This document shows positions 63,682 through 64,000 of a stretch of 64,000 nt of DNA, one piece after another. Numbering within the stretch: the stretch's first letter is position 1; the number at the start of each line of letters is the position of its first letter. The stretch spans positions 1,116,001 to 1,180,000 of the forward strand of contig CAVSPF010000003.1 in assembly GCA_963729995.1 (NCBI GenBank), read 5' to 3'. This stretch comes from VRUE01 sp963729995. Its GTDB lineage: Bacteria > Actinomycetota > Thermoleophilia > Solirubrobacterales > 70-9. The notes under the pieces are model-generated. The model saw nothing but the letters and a program-made list of their open reading frames with translations, was not told the origin of the DNA and did not search any database. The translations under genes and the position numbers were made by a program.

Positions 63682-64000
63682 ATGGCGGACGGTGGGTCCA
63701 ACGATCCGGTGCTGCTGATCACCGGAGCCAGCACGGGGATCGGGGCGGCCACGGCGCGCTCCGCCGCCGGCAGCTACCGCCTGGCTCTGGCAGCGCGGCA
63801 TCTGGAGCCGCTGGAGGAGCTTGCCGCGGAGCTGGGCGGGCCCGAGCGCGCGGTGCCAGTCCGCTGCGACGTCACCGAGTGGGAGCAGGCGGAGGCGCTG
63901 GTCGCGGCGGCCCTCGAGGCCTTCGGCCGGATCGACGCCGTCTTCGCCAACGCGGGCTTCGGCGCGACGCGGGGCTTCCTCGAGGAGTCGGTCGAGCACT
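63682..64000 (+). CDS. Short-chain dehydrogenase/reductase, 3' end outside the window
   Basis: The first 106 residues of an SDR. The NAD(P) site VLLITGASTGIGAATARSAA and VFANAGFGATRGF (NNAG-type strand) are clear; the catalytic Y-x3-K lies beyond the window edge. The substrate is unknown. The ATG at 63682 stands 18 bp after palindrome C. Confidence 0.88.
   Translation, partial: MADGGSNDPVLLITGASTGIGAATARSAAGSYRLALAARHLEPLEELAAELGGPERAVPVRCDVTEWEQAEALVAAALEAFGRIDAVFANAGFGATRGFLEESVEH

Overview
This window is about 64 kb of very GC-rich DNA from an actinobacterium. The best guess is class Thermoleophilia (Solirubrobacterales-like); this is an inference. It rests on the base composition, a Gram-positive type SOS box (CGAAC-N4-GTTCG) upstream of lexA, a c-di-AMP (ydaO) riboswitch in front of an rlpA-like gene, a thiolase/long-FabG/MaoC gene set of the mycobacterial fadA2-fabG4-htdX kind, several starts that look leaderless, and a cytochrome c maturation CcmE of the cysteine type.

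Layout. 1-19,053 is a surface-polysaccharide locus. It holds glycosyltransferases (two of them two-domain fusions), a Wzm/Wzt-type ABC exporter, a methyltransferase, a UDP-galactopyranose-mutase-like flavoprotein, a secreted GH5 enzyme and an array of four adjacent secreted GH26-like paralogues. 19,083-21,838 carries PEP carboxykinase and two small proteins. 21,910-32,318 is an acyl-CoA catabolic run: succinyl-CoA-synthetase-like beta and alpha subunits, a FixX-like ferredoxin, thiolase, long FabG, MaoC hydratase, two acyl-CoA dehydrogenases and an acyl-CoA ligase. 32,324-39,438 has a GGDEF-EAL protein, a DUF255 thioredoxin-like protein, glutamine synthetase, an AhpD-like protein that lacks its cysteines, and an RlpA-like protein under the riboswitch. 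39,621-40,963 holds the RNase P RNA, lexA and tRNA-Leu(GAG). 40,979-44,440 is a membrane/glycosylation operon. 44,526-54,922 is mixed: arylamine N-acetyltransferase, an NlpC/P60-like protein, a sulfatase with its anaerobic maturase, a PiT phosphate transporter with its DUF47 partner, a second secreted GH5 enzyme, and a GNAT/DHFR-like pair. 56,303-58,205 is a methyltransferase gene cut in two by a complete IS3-family element with a 3-bp target duplication. 58,275-60,338 is an alkane hydroxylase operon (alkB, rubredoxin, TetR) with a palindrome in its promoter. 60,472 to the end holds secG, ccmF, ccmE and the start of a short-chain dehydrogenase.

The least expected signals are these. First, a set of short, near-perfect palindromes with AT-rich loops is scattered between genes; two copies are 41 nt long and 32/41 identical, and one of these two lies inside the open MaoC hydratase reading frame. 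Second, the GH26-like array carries a 14-bp motif repeated exactly in front of its first two members. Third, the IS insertion can be undone on paper to restore a 197-residue methyltransferase in frame. Fourth, the PiT transporter has no ATG/GTG/TTG start and appears to begin at CTG. No computation was run; identities were counted by eye.
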